Source: a virus. From it: 35,993 bases of DNA. The DNA is taken from positions 1-35,993 of IMG/VR virus record IMGVR_UViG_3300034106_000235; one strand, written 5' to 3'. A model generated the notes under the pieces. It saw only the letters and a program-made list of their open reading frames with translations, was not told where the DNA came from and did not search any database. Position 1 is the stretch's first letter; the number at the start of each line of letters is the position of its first letter. Positions 35,820-35,993 of this stretch are shown in pieces. The translations under genes were made by a program, and so were the position numbers.

Positions 35820-35993
35820 AGAGCCTTGTTGTATTCGTCTTGCGTGAGTAAGCCAATGGCGTATTTGTTTTGAGGTCTGAAGATGGTCAGTTTCTGCTGA
35901 CGCATTGCTGGCGCAAAGGAGATGTGAGTCCAGCCCTTATCGCCAAACTCATGGATCATCTGGTCAAACTTGATACCTGCTGCGTCAATAGCC
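35816..35993 (-). CDS. Endolysin, peptidase M15 family, C-terminal part (cut by window edge)
   Basis: The complete frame at the end encodes AIDAAGIKFDQMIHEFGDKG, WTHISFAPAMRQQKLTIFRP and QNKYAIGLLTQDEYNKAL to TGA 35816-35818. FDQMIHEFGD...WTHISFAP is the catalytic Glu plus third zinc ligand (His in W-x-H) segment of M15 peptidases. It complements the N-terminal half at 1-226 without overlap. About 25 codons carrying the expected first zinc-ligand motif (H-x6-D type) are missing between the two. For an intact frame the missing bases must number 3n+1. Its stop overlaps the next start (ATGA). Confidence 0.9.
   Translation of the reverse strand, partial: AIDAAGIKFDQMIHEFGDKGWTHISFAPAMRQQKLTIFRPQNKYAIGLLTQDEYNKAL

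Noticed and set aside
1-35993. Prophage or temperate lifestyle because of the HTH regulator and operators
   Set aside because: No integrase, recombinase, attachment site or partition gene was found, and the regulator is short and Cro-like, so a lytic phage is more likely.

Overview
The window is essentially the whole genome of a small, tailed, probably strictly lytic, podovirus-like phage. It carries a terminase pair, portal, scaffold, a DUF5309-type (SU10-like) major capsid protein, an SU10-type adaptor, a tail-nozzle-like protein, large internal/ejection-type proteins, tail fibres and a lysis cassette. I see no integrase, excisionase, tRNA, rRNA or CRISPR array. The two window ends hold complementary halves of one peptidase-M15 endolysin gene (1-226 and 35816-35993, both minus strand). 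The molecule is therefore circular or circularly permuted, opened inside this gene, with a short piece (about 25 codons) missing at the junction. The host cannot be named. Canonical Shine-Dalgarno sites, canonical DnaA boxes (TTATCCACA) and roughly balanced base composition suit a Gram-negative, possibly proteobacterial, aquatic host; that is inference.

Layout. (1) 23.72-26.50 kb, plus strand: a tightly coupled early operon of a dozen or more small proteins (zinc-ribbon-like, single-TM, coiled-coil and winged-helix-like), with a sigma70-like promoter in front. (2) 23.47-17.79 kb, minus strand: a short HTH regulator, a RuvC-like resolvase, a small coiled-coil protein, a Cas4/RecB-like (DUF2800) nuclease, an SSB-like protein, a primase-helicase and an unknown protein. 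No DNA polymerase is present, so the phage should use the host replisome. (3) 17.74-15.46 kb: terS and terL, separated by an unusual 337-bp non-coding block with G-tracts, dyads and three perfect DnaA boxes. (4) 15.4-5.2 kb: head module (small basic proteins, a Cys-rich protein, tandem glycosyltransferases, methyltransferase, portal, scaffold, capsid, a third glycosyltransferase, adaptor) interrupted by an HNH endonuclease. (5) 5.2-0 kb: a highly repetitive tail protein, a glycine-rich fibre and a lysis block with several small membrane proteins. (6) Across the junction, 35.99-26.50 kb: rest of the endolysin, tail proteins and internal/ejection proteins, ending stop-to-stop against the plus-strand operon.

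All late genes from terS through the junction to 26.5 kb lie on one strand, consistent with one long late transcription unit. Terminators follow the capsid gene and the SSB-like gene, which would set expression ratios. Most neighbouring genes overlap by 4 bases (ATGA or GTGA), so translational coupling is the rule.

The most notable items are: the DnaA-box/G-tract region between terS and terL; an iteron-like repeat cluster with a large dyad after the primase-helicase gene; two genes whose best starts are AUU and AUC; a 27-unit repeat protein; a repeated start/stop cassette in the early operon with an apparent stop-codon loss; and a compact divergent control region with operator-like dyads, a likely leaderless regulator and a possible short terminated RNA.
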